A DNA stretch of 64,000 nt from Hasllibacter sp. MH4015. GTDB lineage: Bacteria > Pseudomonadota > Alphaproteobacteria > Rhodobacterales > Rhodobacteraceae. Shown piece after piece: positions 63,986 through 64,000 of the stretch. A model generated the notes under the pieces. The model saw only the letters and a list, made by a program, of their open reading frames with translations, searched no databases and had not been told where the DNA came from. The DNA is taken from the NCBI RefSeq assembly GCF_020177575.1, contig NZ_JAHTBK010000001.1, positions 1,671,875-1,735,874 on the forward strand. Reading direction: 5' to 3'. Each line of letters opens with the position of its first letter. The first letter of the stretch is position 1. The translations under genes were made by a program, and so were the position numbers.

Positions 63986-64000
63986 ACCCCCGCGCCGCTC

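Noticed and set aside
1-64000. tRNA, rRNA, insertion sequences, prophage or attachment sites
   Set aside because: None recognised on either strand; neighbouring genes are core-like and intergenic gaps are short.

Overview
The window looks like chromosome from a marine-type alphaproteobacterium of the order Rhodobacterales (Roseobacter group). Evidence: high G+C (about two thirds by eye), alphaproteobacterial LexA boxes (GTTC-N7-GTTC), an F1-ATPase zeta-type (DUF1476) gene beside purC/purS/purQ, a TAXI-type TRAP transporter, DctB/DctD-type two-component pairs, a stand-alone homocysteine methyltransferase plus a separate corrinoid protein, and an RNase E with a long acidic insert. The species cannot be read from the sequence. 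I see no rRNA, tRNA, insertion sequence, prophage or CRISPR array; this is mostly dense core chromosome with a few accessory blocks.

Layout. 0.2-2.2 kb: Fe-S assembly genes (SufT-like, A-type carrier) with a DUF3307 membrane protein and a TfoX-N protein. 2.2-7 kb: MscS channel, 2OG-Fe(II) oxygenase, a triosephosphate isomerase and a secreted PPC-domain protein. 7.2-14.9 kb: a DctB/DctD-like pair followed by a TAXI-TRAP receptor, an iodotyrosine-deiodinase-like flavoprotein and the fused TRAP permease. 15-21 kb: cytochrome P450 overlapping a site-2 protease, then uvrA under a LexA box, and an MFS carrier. 21.3-25.7 kb: a giant secreted VWA protein with eleven tandem beta-sandwich-like repeats. 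25.9-33.7 kb: lpdA, DUF924, MFS, queA and a YhdP/AsmA-like protein. 33.8-39.5 kb: Bcp peroxiredoxin, DUF455 ferritin-like protein, M23 endopeptidase with bactofilin, DHA2 exporter, DUF2189. 39.6-51.1 kb: amidase, prfB, PBP1A, AmiC, aminotransferase, DsbA-like protein and rne (apparent frameshift in its tail). 51.6-57.4 kb: a second DctB/DctD-like pair with three tandem paralogues of an unrecognised membrane-anchored family. 57.5-64 kb: purQ, an alcohol dehydrogenase, purS, purC, the ATPase inhibitor, a homocysteine methyltransferase, a LexA-boxed radical SAM gene and a corrinoid protein.

How the genes work together. Cell-wall growth is strongly represented (M23 peptidase with bactofilin, PBP1A, AmiC). 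DNA repair is represented by uvrA and probably the COG1533 radical SAM gene, each behind a GTTC-N7-GTTC box. One-carbon and purine metabolism cluster at the right end.

Most interesting points: (1) the sensor/regulator, TAXI-TRAP and deiodinase-like cluster, whose regulator has GAFPGA instead of GAFTGA and DQ instead of DE in Walker B; (2) a second GAFTGA-less DctD with three CX3C membrane paralogues in one apparent operon; (3) the mosaic repeat array of the VWA protein; (4) the rne frameshift; (5) a dehydrogenase gene inserted between purS and purQ with a 4-base overlap.
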